From positions 496,001 through 560,000 of the forward strand of contig JH720293.1 of the NCBI GenBank assembly GCA_000231825.2: a DNA stretch of 64,000 bases, in the 5' to 3' direction. The stretch comes from Tetrahymena elliotti 4EA. Taxonomy: Eukaryota > Ciliophora > Oligohymenophorea > Hymenostomatida > Tetrahymenidae. Below, in pieces: positions 1 through 11,630 of this stretch. A model generated the notes under the pieces. The model made no database searches, was not told the DNA's origin, and saw only the letters and a program-made list of their open reading frames with translations. The translations under genes were made by a program, and so were the position numbers. Within the stretch, counting starts at the first letter, position 1; every line of letters starts with the position of its first letter.

Positions 1-2
1 AT

Positions 3-2046
3 ATAGGAGGTTTGGCATAAAGTAGAATGGTAAATGCAACATCAAGTAATTTAAAAAGAAGCAGTGTATTTTGCTTTGAGGGGTTTTAAGATAGGCAATT
101 TGCTAGATAGCTGTAAAAGGTAAAAGATTATTAAATGGATATAAATTTGAAATATTTTATTAAAAAAGATCTAAGAAGATGAAGACAAAAGTTTAGTGAG
201 ACAATTTGAGACATTTATTGAACAAATTAAGAAGGAAAAGGAGATATATGTTTCAAAAATTAAATAAAAAAGAGACAATATAAAAGATTTTTTTAAAGAT
301 AATAGCCTAGAAGCAAGATAAAAATTATAATAATAAAATGGATAAGATAAAGATAACTCTAAGAAATCTAAGAATAGTAGTGTTTATAAAGTATTTTAAA
401 AAGATGGTGAAGACTAAGATAAATTTGATTTTGCATCATCAATTAATTTATAGGATGTAAAAAATAATAAAAATGAGAGTAATACATTCAACTAGTATAA
501 AATTAATTTTTAAGAATATGAAGATTTGAATGTTTACTAATTATTGGAAAGAATAGAAGAAGAATTTTTAAGTAAAAAACAAATGGATCCATAGATGAGT
601 TAATTCCTTAGAGAAAGTATGATGATGAGTACTGTAGGTGGTTAAAGCCTAGCTTTTGGAGAAAATATGGAGAAGACATTTTTTCCATTAGTTGTTACAG
701 AATAGGACTTGTAAAATTTTGAAATAAAGAAGCAATTAGATGAAATGGGTGAAAAAATTAAACATAAAAATTTAATTAAATTAGAGTAAATGTTAGAAAA
801 ATAAAAGAGAGATTTGAAGGAGTTAGAAATAGAACATTGCAAGCTTCAAATAGATTATTAAATTTTTTAATAAAATGAGCAATTAAAATAACAGCTAAAG
901 CAAGAACGTATGATGGAAAAGAAAAAGAAAAAATAAATTGCTAAGTTGACTTAATCAGTAATTCTGAACTAAAGTGTTGCTTAGGAATTAAGCTTGGGTG
1001 ATGATTTAAGTGATGATGAGAATAATGAAGAAGATGCAAATAATTTATCTAATGATTAAAGCAATAGCATTCTAAACTAAACAATAGCTATGAATAATTA
1101 AAATTTTGAAGAAAGATAAAAAAATGTAATAGAAATCTTTAATGAACTATGTGCTGAATATGGTATTTTAAAGGAAAATTTACAAAAAATAAAATAAAAT
1201 TTCAATTTAAAGAATTAAGAGTGCCTTGATAAATTTACTTTTTTATAAAATGTTAACAATAACATAGATTAAGTGTTAGAATATAATTAGAGTATCTTCT
1301 AATTTTAGTAAAAAAGTAAAAATATTATTTATTAATAGAACCCTTCTGAAAAGCAATAAGATGAGGAAGATTAAGTCTCTTATTTAGTAAATTAAATTGA
1401 AAATTTAGAATAAGCAATTTAAAATAGATAAAATGAATCTGATATTGAGTTTTAATTTAAAAAAACTAAAAGAATCAATCTACTTTTAGCATATAAAGTA
1501 AAGTTAGAAAAACTGTAATACTAAAGAGATTTTGAAGGATTGCTAATAGATATTGCATAAAATTCTGAGACTTTAATGAAAGAAAAAGAGTTATTATAAG
1601 AGTTGCTTAAATAATTAAAGTATAAATTTGAAGAAATGAAAGAATATAATACAGTATACAAAGATTAAATTATCATAAAATAATTAAATGACATTGAGCA
1701 ACTCAAAATTGAGATTGAAAATAATTATATTATTTAACGTGATTTAAATTAAAAATACAATCAATACTATCAAGTTGTAGATAATCTTATATAATAAAAA
1801 AGTAATAATAAACACACAGACAGTTTTAATCATTCTTAAAATTAACAAAATATGCTAATAAAGGCTCAAAATGATTTAGTTTTTTAAAAGCAATACTTGG
1901 TTAATGAAATTGAAAAAATAAAATTGTAGAATAATAAATTAGAAAATGATATAAATGGTTTATAATTTAATTAACTGAATAGTATACTTATCAAACAAAA
2001 TATTTACTTAGAATAAATTAAAAAGGAAAACAATATTTTAATTTGA
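3..2046 (+). CDS. Coiled-coil protein, 3' part; possible kinesin-like protein
   Basis: The gene enters from the left edge, so the start is missing. Exon 3-119 joins exon 169-2046 across a 49-nt GTAAAAG...AAAAAG intron (120-168, phase 0), and the joined frame is open to TGA at 2044-2046. The first ~40 residues contain a stretch (SRMVNATSSN...RSSVF) that weakly resembles the kinesin switch I region (R-x-V-x-x-T-x-x-N-x-x-SSRSH), but the SSRSH core is not intact. The remaining ~625 residues are Lys/Glu/Gln-rich with long predicted coiled coils, an acidic stretch (about 1000-1040) and no other domain I recognise. A divergent kinesin with a coiled-coil tail fits; a plain coiled-coil cytoskeletal protein is the alternative. 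Over sixty TAA/TAG codons lie in frame and are read as Gln. Confidence 0.55.
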
Positions 2047-3266
2047 TTACCTTTTTCTAAATAAACAAAGTCTAATATTTCTCATTTTTTAAAATTATTA
2101 TTATTAAATTTATATTTACTAGCTCCTATATTATTTGTAAATTTTTAATTTAACTTTTAACAAAATTATTTTTTAAATTAAAAAAAATAATTGAATTAAA
2201 AAAAACTAATCTTTAAAAATGGTGATATAAAAACTTAAATATGTAAAAAAAATAGATTTCCATCTTTTTTTTGAAATAAAAGTTCATTTTTCTTTTTATG
2301 AAAAACCATTAATTTAAAAGAAATAAAAAAATTTTTTTATAAATAAGTTAGCAATCTTTTTTTTTGTAAAGTATAAAAATTTATTTTTAATTAAAAAAAT
2401 TAATTGTAAAGTGAGAGTAAACTTACACACACAAATTTGTTTTCAAAACTAAGGAAGGCTCATTAAATTTTAAGAATGATATAATATTTTTATTTGGATA
2501 AATAAAGCTAATAGCAAAGCAGTCAATAGAAATATTTCATCAAACTTATTTTAGTATTTTTTTATTTTGTTAATTTGAAAATAAAATAGGTAATTAATAT
2601 TTTTAAATCTAATTTTTTATCTAACAATTAAATAAAGATTTAAGTTAATAAAAGTATTCATAAATATGCTGAACTAAGTATTATATTTATTGCAAATCAA
2701 TGTTTAACAATATTTTTAAAGCAATTTTTCAAAAGAAGCATCCCTTTATTCAAAAGATATAATAATATAATTTTTTATCTTGTTTTAATAAATATTTCTA
2801 CTCAATTTTTTTAAATGAACAATAAAATCTAAAATTAAATTTAAAATGGAATTTTAAATATGTAAAAAATGTTTAAAAGTAATTATTTAGCTTTCAGGTA
2901 AAATATTTTTAGGAATAAAGAGCAATAAATAACCTCATTTTTAAACTTTAAGTTTTTAAAAATTTATTTATTTTACTGTTTGATAATTTAATCTATCTAA
3001 TCTAGAAATGATAATGGATTATTTATTGTTCATAAATGAAAAATATAATATCTATTTTTATTACAATGAACTCTTTATTTATAAAAATCTTTATTTTCTG
3101 CATTTTATCTTAAAAGTTTTATACAATATAAGTCCAAGAAATACATAAAAGATTAAAAAAGATCTTACTATCAAAAACTTGCCTGACAATAATATTATCT
3201 ATTATTATTATTATAAGGAATTTATTTAATATAGAAAAAAGAATAAATAGTATAAAGCATAATTAA
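2047..3266. other. Intergenic, no gene seen
   Basis: About 1.2 kb of AT-rich sequence between two plus-strand genes. It is full of TGA in all frames and long A/T runs. I see no conserved exon, RNA fold or repeat. The promoter of the ATG16-like gene should lie at its right end. Confidence 0.6.
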
Positions 3267-5114
3267 ATGTCTAAAATGATTTAGAAATAACCATTTAGCC
3301 AGGCTTAAATATTAAATTAATTGAGAGGCTTTAGCGGTAAAGTCAAAGAAATAGATGAAGTCATTACTTTGTATGAATAAGGAATGACATATTTTAGTAA
3401 ATAGTAGAAAAAATTCTTGAGTTATGGAGTAAATGAAATTCAATCTAAAAACGATTAGATGGCAGATCTTTCTGATTTAAATGACAATTTATTTAACAAG
3501 AGTCATTCAGTCTGGCAAGATAATTAAGACTCTGAAAATTAATTATAGGAAAGATCTAAATCCTTAAGTTAACATCATTTAAAAAAGGATGACTCATCTT
3601 AATCACAAAATTAACAACCTAATCCCTATCAATAAAATAAAATTTCCTAATTAAGATAACAAGTTTAGTAGTTAGAGTAGATAAGCAATTAGCTAAGAGA
3701 GCAAAATGAGTGCCTTAGTGCTGACTTAAAGGTGAAAACTTAAAGCTTTAATGAGTTAAAAACCTAGTTTGATATTTTAGTTGAGTAAAATTAAAAACAA
3801 AAGTAAAGCATTTACGAAAAAGATGATTTAATAGCTTCATAGGCTGCAGAAATAAAAAAGTTAAATCAAATAGAATTAAAGCATGTAGAGGCTATTCAAA
3901 TAATTAAAGATTAGCTAGAAAAAAAGATAGAATAAATAACTATTGTAGAAGCAGACAGGAATCAACTGTTAGAGAGATATTTATTAGAAAAAACTTAGTT
4001 TGCAGAAAAAATGAATCATTTGAATAGTTTATAAGATGAGCTTAATTACAAGATGAATAAGCTATCAGAAGATGAAGAATATCTCATTAAACGTAAATTG
4101 AATTTCTAGACCGAAGTTTAGAAGAGTGGCATCAAAATGCCTACATTAGCCCCTACTATTGATGAGTCAAAAATTAATCTTTAATAGTTTGAGGTACCAT
4201 CAAAGCCTACTAAAATTCTACTAAAATAACATAAAAATGAAATATATTGTATTGGCCAATCTTTAAATGGATCGCTGATAGCTTCATGTGGTGGAGATAA
4301 TTTAATTAAATTATATGATCCACTTAGCATGAATTAACAAGGATAACTATAATCTCCTAGAGATGATATTCTATTCTTGCATTTGAACTTTGCTCCTTTT
4401 TCAGAGCTTATCCTTGGAGGTCTCACAGATAAAACTATGTAGTTATTTAATTATTCTACTAGTAAGCTTAAAGCTACCTTCTAAGGTCATAATGAAAGAG
4501 TTAACGTTGTTACGTTTACATCAGAAAAAGAAAAGGTAGCAAGTGGCTCAGCAGATAGAAGTTTAAAGATTTGGGATATCAATAAAGTTTCTTAAATTAG
4601 AAGTATTTTATGTGGTTCAGTCATGAGAGCAGTTGACTACTTTTAAAGTGAACCTCATATAGTATCTGGTCATAACGATGGTTCAATTCGTTTATATTCA
4701 ATTCGTGATTCCAATAACACAAAACCCGTTTATAACGTCTAAGGTGTCTTTGAAAGTGGAGTTACAAGTGTTAAAATTTCTAGCTGTCAAAATTATATCT
4801 TAGCTTCTAGCGCTGAAGGATTTACACTAAAAGTTGTAGATTTGCGTAAAAATTAAGTTGTCAGATCATTTGAAAATCAGTCATATTTTAATAACCATGA
4901 ATTTAACAAATGTTGCTTCGGACCTGATGACAAGTATATTATAGCAGGTTGTTCTGATAGCTCAATCATCATGTTTAATTTCAAAGATGGCACTAAGAAA
5001 TCTGTCCTTAAAAATCAAAATCACTAAGGTATAATTGTAGCAGTAGAATATCATAATGTTTCGGGAAACTTGTACTCAGGTGATAGCAGAGGAAATATTG
5101 TTATTTGGAATTGA
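3267..5114 (+). CDS. ATG16: ATG16-like autophagy protein (coiled coil + WD40)
   Basis: A single uninterrupted frame of 615 codons, ending in TGA at 5112-5114. Residues 1-60 are a short N-terminal helix-rich region (MSKMIQKQPFSQ...), about 120-300 a Lys/Glu/Gln coiled coil, and about 315-615 a WD40 propeller. Typical repeat endings are visible (SLKIWD, SIRLYS, NIVIWN). The blade order and the LKVVDLRKN and CGSVMRAV segments match animal ATG16L1 closely. Known role of the family: it scaffolds the ATG5-ATG12 conjugate to direct ATG8/LC3 lipidation on autophagic membranes. The start at 3267 is the first in-frame ATG of the long frame; no TGA lies between it and the coiled coil. The length is near that of human ATG16L1 (607 aa). 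It is unlike the many generic WD40 proteins in having the correct N-terminal coiled-coil architecture. The N-terminal ATG5-binding motif itself was not identified with certainty. Confidence 0.85.
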
Positions 5115-5396
5115 TGAAAAAGATAATTTAATTTTAAATGTTATTTTGTTCAGTTAATACCTATTTATGTTTATTGGTTAGTAAACAACAAAAAATAAAT
5201 TTGATTTATTCTGACATATAACATACAACATTGATTAATAATACTTGTTTGTAGATAATAAATAAAATTAATTATGTCTAATATTTCTGAAAAGAAAGTT
5301 TATTAATCTTAAATCTTTTTATTAATTTCTTTCTAAATTTTTTTTAAGAATCTTAAAAAAAAGTTTACTAAAGTATAAAGAAATATAACTTTTAAA

Positions 5397-6348
5397 ATGG
5401 GAAAAGAGAGATTAAGTAATTTTATTATTGAATTTAACAACACCAACTGAATTCAATAAATGTAGTTATAAATTTATTTTATCAAGATAGGTACATCCGG
5501 TGCTGGTGTTTCACACTCAATTTGGAATAAAATTACTAATTAACCTGATGATCCTGAAAATAAAAAAGTTTAGAATACATCAAGTTTATTGCATTAGCAT
5601 GCAGATGAAAAGGCAAAGAGTATTTTGGATTTAGCTATATCTCATCAAGTTACTGTAAAGCCAGGTGCTTGCAAAAAATGTGGACATAGTAATTTAACTT
5701 TTAAAATTGCAAAATATCATAAAACTAAATGTCAAAATAAATATTATTAAAGTTGGACATCTTACTTATTAATGCATGAATCTCCTATCAAAAAGCTTCT
5801 AAATAGATAAATATAAAGTAAAATTAGTTGATATAGATAAAATGTTTAACATATAATTTGGTATATTAGGAAGAAAAGCAGTAAGAGAGTGTAGAAGAAA
5901 AATAAAAAGAAATGCTTGAAAAACTAAGACAGTAAAAGGAGCAGTAGAAAAGAGCAAAAGAAGAAAAAAAAAGAATGAAAAAAGAAAAGAAGAAAGAGAA
6001 AAAGAAATCTAAAAAGAGCAAAAAAGACAAAAAGTAATATTCATAATTTTATAAATTCTTCAACAAAATTAATCATAAATCATATTTAGAAAAAAAAAGA
6101 AAAGAAGTAAATCTTCATCTGATTCTGATTCTGAATCTTCAAGTTCAAACAGTAGAAGCAGATCTGCTTCTTCTGAAGCCTCAGTTAAATCAGATAGTTT
6201 GAGTGAAGATGAAAGACAAAAATCAAGTCATAAAAGCAAAAAAAAGGACTCTAAAAAAAGAGAAGTAAGCTCTTCCAGAAGCAGAAGTAGATCTTATTCC
6301 AAATCTCCTGAGAAGAAAGGGAAAAAAATAAAGAAAGATAAGAAATGA
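5397..6348 (+). CDS. CCHC zinc-knuckle, Lys/SR-rich protein like SREK1IP1
   Basis: Five exons (5397-5415, 5491-5688, 5753-5817, 5870-6033, 6090-6348) with introns of 75, 64, 52 and 56 nt; all GT...AG, and the joined length is 705 nt (234 aa), ending in TGA. Splicing out 5689-5752 restores a zinc knuckle, ACKKCGHIGHLTYQC, at about residues 65-80 that matches the knuckle of SREK1IP1 (CKKCG-x-x-GHLTF-x-C). This is followed by a Lys/Glu-rich helix and an Arg/Ser tail (SRSRSYSKSPEKK). SREK1IP1 is a small nuclear protein that binds the SR-related splicing factor SREK1; a role in splicing is inferred from that. Unspliced, the frame runs through the knuckle with the wrong spacing, which supports the intron. 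The animal protein is shorter (~155 aa), with the knuckle nearer the N-terminus; here ~60 unrecognised residues precede it. Confidence 0.75.
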
Positions 6349-7041
6349 CCATTAACAAATTTTAAAATAATTTCTATTCATTAATATTAGTATAAAATTT
6401 CATTTTTATTTCATAAAATCTTGAAGAACTAATTATAAAAGCAATACAAAACTTACAAAAATTAAATTTGTTTAATACAATTTATTTTTCACAAATAGAA
6501 TTAGATTAGAATGAATTATTTATATATTTCTTTAGTGTAAAACTCAAAATCTAAAATTATTTATTTAAAATTTAAAAATAATAAAATATTATAGAAATGT
6601 TATAAAAATAAATATTACTATGATTACATAATTATATCAATTTTAATTTAATTTGTTTGATTGCCATTTAGTTTTCACAAATAGAATTATAATGGTAGAT
6701 AGATATAAATATCTCTTTAGTGTTTAAAAATATCTAGTATTATTTAAGTTAATTTATTTTAAATTGGAAAATTATAAAATATTTAAAAAAATGATTTAAA
6801 TTTCATTTAAAACTCATTTTAGAAAACAATTACTTATGAAAATAAATATTTGTGTGATTACATAATTTTATCAATTTATTAAGTTTTTATTAATTCAACC
6901 ATAAGAATCATAAGAATTTACTGATAACTAAATAGATCTCTTGTCTTTATAACCAAAAATCTTTATTTTATTTTTTAACATTGAACTAATGAAATAATAT
7001 CTTAAATGAATTTTATTACATTATACAAATCACCAATCTTT
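6349..7041. other. Intergenic with degenerate tandem repeat
   Basis: Non-coding by eye, very AT-rich. It holds two diverged copies of a ~200-nt unit (listed separately). No exon was recognised. Confidence 0.55.
6464..6880. repeat. Diverged direct repeat, two ~185-230 nt units
   Basis: Unit 1 (about 6464-6645) and unit 2 (about 6650-6880) share ordered landmarks: AATTTGTTT, then TTTTCACAAATAGAATTA, then TCTTTAGTGT, then ATTATTTA, and finally AAATAAATAT...GATTACATAATT-TATCAATTT. The order and spacing are kept although the units differ at many positions and unit 2 is longer. A weak third partial copy may follow. This looks like an old tandem duplication of intergenic sequence. Confidence 0.6.
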
Positions 7042-7472
7042 TCAAAAGGAGAAGGAATAAATCTCTCTTTAACAAAAATTTATGAGTCTTTAATCTATTT
7101 AATAAAATGAAATTATTTTTAGTTTTGGGCTTATTAGAATACTAATTGCAATGTTTTAAAGTAATACTATTTATTTTTAGTCCTCTGTAGGATTCTATAA
7201 TGCCTTTATAATTGTTCTTTGTATAATTTCTCTAATTTCTTAAACTGTTTGAGTTGGATTTGCTTCAATAGATTCCTATTTGTTTAGATCTCTAATTCTA
7301 ATATTTTTCAGCGAGATATAAACTTCTATTTTTATTTTGATCCTTCTCACTAAAAAAATGCAATAACATAAAATGATGAAGCAGAAAACTAATTTATTTT
7401 ACATTCCTCTGGAAGTTAATCATCTATTTCCTTTTAATAACTTTACTAAGATTCTAGTTATTGATTTGACAT
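7042..7472 (-). CDS. Possible small protein gene, unrecognised (ubiquitin-like?)
   Basis: Weak call. On the minus strand an ATG at 7472-7470 opens a short exon (MSNQQLESQQSY...PEE). It joins a second exon across a 53-nt GTAAAATAA...TTTTTTTAG intron (7350-7402) and stays open to TGA at 7044-7042, about 125 aa. The part after the join (IEVYISLKNIRIRDL...PTQTVQEIREIIQ) has the alternating pattern of a ubiquitin-like fold: a beta hairpin, then a helix. The C-terminal third looks less protein-like, and a further intron is possible. No domain could be confirmed by eye. Confidence 0.35.
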
Positions 7473-7878
7473 ATTTTTAAGAAAAAAATTAAAAAAATTG
7501 ATATCAAAAATTCTGATAATTAATTTTATAAAAATTTTCTCTTGTTTAACAAAAGCTAAAATGATTAAGAATTTTAATAAAATTTTTTAAAAAATAGTAA
7601 AATTTATATGTTGAATAATAAAATATTTTCAAAAGTATTTAGGAATTTTTGTTCATAAATAAGGAAAATTGCATTTTTGTGATTATCAGAAACATCATTA
7701 TGCTAATTTCATTATTCTTAAAAGATCAGATTATATTCTGATTTTAATTTGAGAAGGAAGATATTCTGATTATAATTAGAAACAAATTATATAATTCATT
7801 CTGACAAAATATTAAGACATAAAAAATTACTTATAAAAAAGATACAATTTCTGTAAAAAAAAATATAGCCAATCAAAA
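7473..7878. other. Intergenic, no gene seen
   Basis: About 400 nt of AT-rich sequence between the possible minus-strand gene and the UBXD1-like gene. If the minus gene is real, this is a shared divergent upstream region. Confidence 0.5.
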
Positions 7879-9474
7879 ATGTCTGAAGTAGCCATTCTTC
7901 TAAAAAGTATTGCAAAAGAAATAGGAAAAGACGAAAAAATCGTTTAGCCATTTATTAATACGTACATTCTATAATTTAAAATACAATAAAAATTGAATAT
8001 CATCAGATTGTGAAAACGTTTTTTTAAATTTTAGATTAGAGGATAATTTTTATGATACCATAGAATCAATAAAAGATCTTAAATCAGAAGACTATGAAAA
8101 GTGGAAATTCCCTAAGCGTATAAGTGATTTGATTATTTAAAAAACATAGGAAGTACTTTAAGGAAAACCTCTTTAAGTCTCAAGCTAATAAACTAATGTG
8201 CAATAACAATAGCCATAGCAATAATAGACTTAGCAACAAAATAATAATGTTAATACTTAACAATCTGAAATGGTTTCAGAACCTACAAAACAAGAATTGA
8301 TTGTTGAAAAATTGAAAGAATTATAAAATAGTATATCGACTACATAACGCTTCATTGAAATATTAAACTTTATTAAGAAAATTATCTCAAATATAGCAGC
8401 AAACCCTTCAGAACAAAAATTCAGAAGAATTAAATCATCAAACTAGCATTTTTAAATAAACTTTTTACCAAACAAAATTGCTTTAGAATTTATGTATTTA
8501 AACAATTTTAAGCTTGATGAAGAAGGAATATCCTTAGCTGACCAAGATTTGGATTTAGATACCTTAAACATCTCAATAATTCATATTGATAATGCAATTA
8601 TTGAAGCTACCCCTTCTAATTTCAATCCTTACTAAACTTATACATCAGGAAATGAAGTTCTTTGTGCAAGAAATTTAGCTTAAAAAGAAGGATATGTTAA
8701 CTACTATGAAGAACTTTAAAAGTTAAAAGCTAAGAGATTAGTAATTTTAAATTATATTAAATATGAAATTTAATATAGTAAAATTTTTTAAAAAATAAAA
8801 GCAAGTCATGTCATAACCAGTTTCTGATAGAAAAACTAGAGTGTTTATTCAAAACTAAAATTGTAAAATTTAAATTTATTTATTCGTTATTAGAATAAAT
8901 TTTGAAAAAGAAAATGCTAGATAAATGGAAATGCAAAACGAGGCTGAAGAAGAAAATTAAATGTTAAGAGAATTCTCTGATTAGTTGAAAAAAATGATTT
9001 AAGTAATTATTTTTTATCTTTCAAAAAGCTTTTTTATAAATCCAATTATTTAAATAGAGTTTTGATAAGCAATCATTCTCTTCAAAAAGCAAGCAAGAAT
9101 ATGAAAAGTTGCTCAAAGATCCTGTTTACACAAAGTCTTTAATTAGAATTAAATTCCCTTAAAATGTTATTTTAGAAGGGAACTTTGGTCCTATGGAGAC
9201 AATAAAGCATGTCATAGATTTTGTTGCTTTGGTATTTATTATTTTCTTCAATTATTTTATTTCTTAAAATATAATAAAGAATTTAGAAAATCCTGAAGCT
9301 CCATTCTATCTCTTTTAATCCCCTCCTCGTCAAGTATTTGATAAAAGATTCCACTTAAAGACTCTCGATGAAATGGGATGCTTACCAGGAGCTATATTTT
9401 ACTTCGCAATAGATAATGAACCTGATTTCTAAAAGAAATTCTATTTAAAAACAGAATTCAAATAATATTTATGA
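7879..9474 (+). CDS. UBXD1/UBXN6-type p97 cofactor (PUB + UBX domains)
   Basis: Five exons (7879-7961, 8035-8740, 8802-9002, 9058-9231, 9280-9474); introns of 73, 61, 55 and 48 nt. The spliced frame is 1359 nt, 452 aa, ending in TGA. Residues ~125-225 form a PUB (PNGase/UBA or UBX) domain (TTQRFIEILNFIKKII..., NKIALEFMYLNN). Residues ~350-452 form a UBX domain (SLIRIKFP...LEGNFGPMETI, APFYLFQSPPR, LPGAIFYFAI). The PUB-then-UBX order is that of UBXD1. In animals UBXD1 binds p97/Cdc48 by both domains and acts in endolysosomal damage response and mitophagy; activity here is inferred. A Gln-rich linker lies at about 8150-8260. The N-terminal ~70 residues, before the linker, are helical and unassigned. 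PNGase is excluded because no transglutaminase core is present. Confidence 0.82.
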
Positions 9475-9880
9475 TAAATATAAATAAGTACTATTTTATA
9501 TATTTTACATCTTATTAAAGTTTTTTTATAATCATCAAATATTTAATAATTTGTTTCAAAATAAAATTTGCTTGTTTTTAATAAAGTTACATTATACGTT
9601 GTAATAGTTAGTTAATAACCCTGAATGATTAAGCAAATTTTATATAAAGTTAGAAGACAAACAATAACTAAAAGAAAAAATCTTTCATTTTTTTTGCTCT
9701 TATCAAAATCTTGAAAATAATAAAAGAATAACTAATTTACAATGGAATGAAAATTATTTATTGCTAATAAGAATAATCTTTTACAAGTGAATAAAAATTA
9801 TAATTACATAATATGTAATATATTAATGTAAATTTTTGAAACTGAAAAATATTAAAATTTTATTTTGGTAATCTAATTGG
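9475..9880. other. Intergenic, no gene seen
   Basis: AT-rich sequence downstream of the UBXD1-like gene, running into the assembly gap. No exon was recognised. Confidence 0.5.
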
Positions 9881-9980
9881 NNNNNNNNNNNNNNNNNNNN
9901 NNNNNNNNNNNNNNNNNNNNNNNNNNNNNNNNNNNNNNNNNNNNNNNNNNNNNNNNNNNNNNNNNNNNNNNNNNNNNNNN
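9881..9980. other. Assembly gap, 100 N
   Basis: Exactly one hundred N. This is the usual placeholder for a gap of unknown length, so the true distance between the UBXD1-like gene and the next gene is not known. Confidence 0.99.
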
Positions 9981-11630
9981 TTCAATAGCAACTATTAACT
10001 AATCTGATAAAAGTAAATATGAATATTTAAATATTATGTTATATATGATCAATAATCTAAAGATCATTCTAAATATTAAAGATATGATTCAATAAAACAC
10101 AAAATTTTCAAAACATATGATTTTATGAAAAGCTCGCTAAAAACTTAAAATGGGAAATTCACAATTTTATATTATTATTTGTTTAACTTTTTTACATTTG
10201 AAATTAAGAATATTATAATAATATATTCTGTAATTAAAATAGTTGAAATAGATAGTTAAAGAATTTAAATTTTTGATTGCTCTTTTAGAATTTTGAAAGA
10301 ATATTTTTAAAAGAGCTATTGTTTTTAAGAGGCTGATTTGAAATGTAAAAATTATTAAAAAATTGAAAATAAATCAACTATTTTTAAATTAAGGTTATGC
10401 TTATATTAACTATTTCCCTCAATATTTCATATCATAAAAATAAAATATTAAAATGAGAAATAACCTAATTTTTAAAATATTTTTTTAACATATTCAGATT
10501 TAATATTTTAAAAATGAGATTTTTATGTTTAAATCAAAGTAAATATTGAAAGAAAATTAACTTCTATGATCTCAGAAATTGAAAACTATAGAGGAGAGTA
10601 AACAAATTTAGAGGGTACAAAATTTAGTCAGATTAGAAACTTGTAAATTTACTTTTTTTATTTTTTATTGTGTGGTTAAAAGGTTGAATTTATAAAAAGT
10701 GTAAACAAAATTGATTAATTAATTAAATGTAAATAGAAGAAAGTATTTTGATCAATTGTTGGGTAATTAAGCAAAAGCATTGGTGTTTTTAAGAAATTAT
10801 TGATAATTATACAATGAATTTGTGGTTAAAATAATAAAAATAATGTTTTGAATGTGTATATAAACGCTGTAATCAAATCAAATAAAAAATATTATAAAAC
10901 CATTTTGTTACCATTCAAAAGTACTTACAATATTTTAATGTAAATTTTAAAAATTCTATGGCCTATTTTAAATTTTCAACTACTTCATTTAATCATTCAT
11001 TCATTTTTTGTTATTCTTTATACTCAAACGGTAAAAATTATAAATCTGATTTTTAATTTAATGGACCGATTCTAAGAAAATTAGAAAAAACTTATTAATT
11101 TTACTATTCCAGCAAAATTAAAATTTCTTTTTTGTTGAAATTCACAAATTTCTGATAGAAACTAATTGCGATAGCTTATCCTAAAAAATGAAAGAATTTT
11201 TACTTCAAACATTTTTATCTTAATATTGAAATAATATCTCACTATGATATGGTATTTGATAAACACTCTTTAATTAAAAATAAGAGTTAGTCATACTAAA
11301 TCAGTTACAAAAACAAATATTAGGAAATTCAATAGAGGAAGGAAAAGATAATTAAATAATAATGTAATCCAAAAACTCTAGTTATGAAATAAATGCCAAA
11401 ATATCCAATAACTCCAATTCAGCGAATTAATTAGTTTACTTTATAAAGTAAATTTACATAAATCAATATAATAAAAATATAAGATTGCAATTGATTATTG
11501 AAATTAAGACTATAAACACATAAACTTAAAAAAAATAATAACTCTTTAAAATTAGTAAGTACCATAAATTTAAAAATACTGAAATTAAATAAACAAAAAA
11601 ATATCTTTTGGAAAACAACATATTCCAATA
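9981..11630. other. Mostly non-coding; one weak short ORF
   Basis: About 1.65 kb with no recognised gene. The only candidate is at 10566-10803 on the plus strand: ATG at 10566, a possible 40-nt intron (10643-10682), and TGA at 10801-10803, giving about 65 aa (MISEIENYRGEQ...KYFDQLLGNQAK). Its codon pattern looks protein-like but the length is short and I recognise nothing, so it is not called as a gene. Confidence 0.4.
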
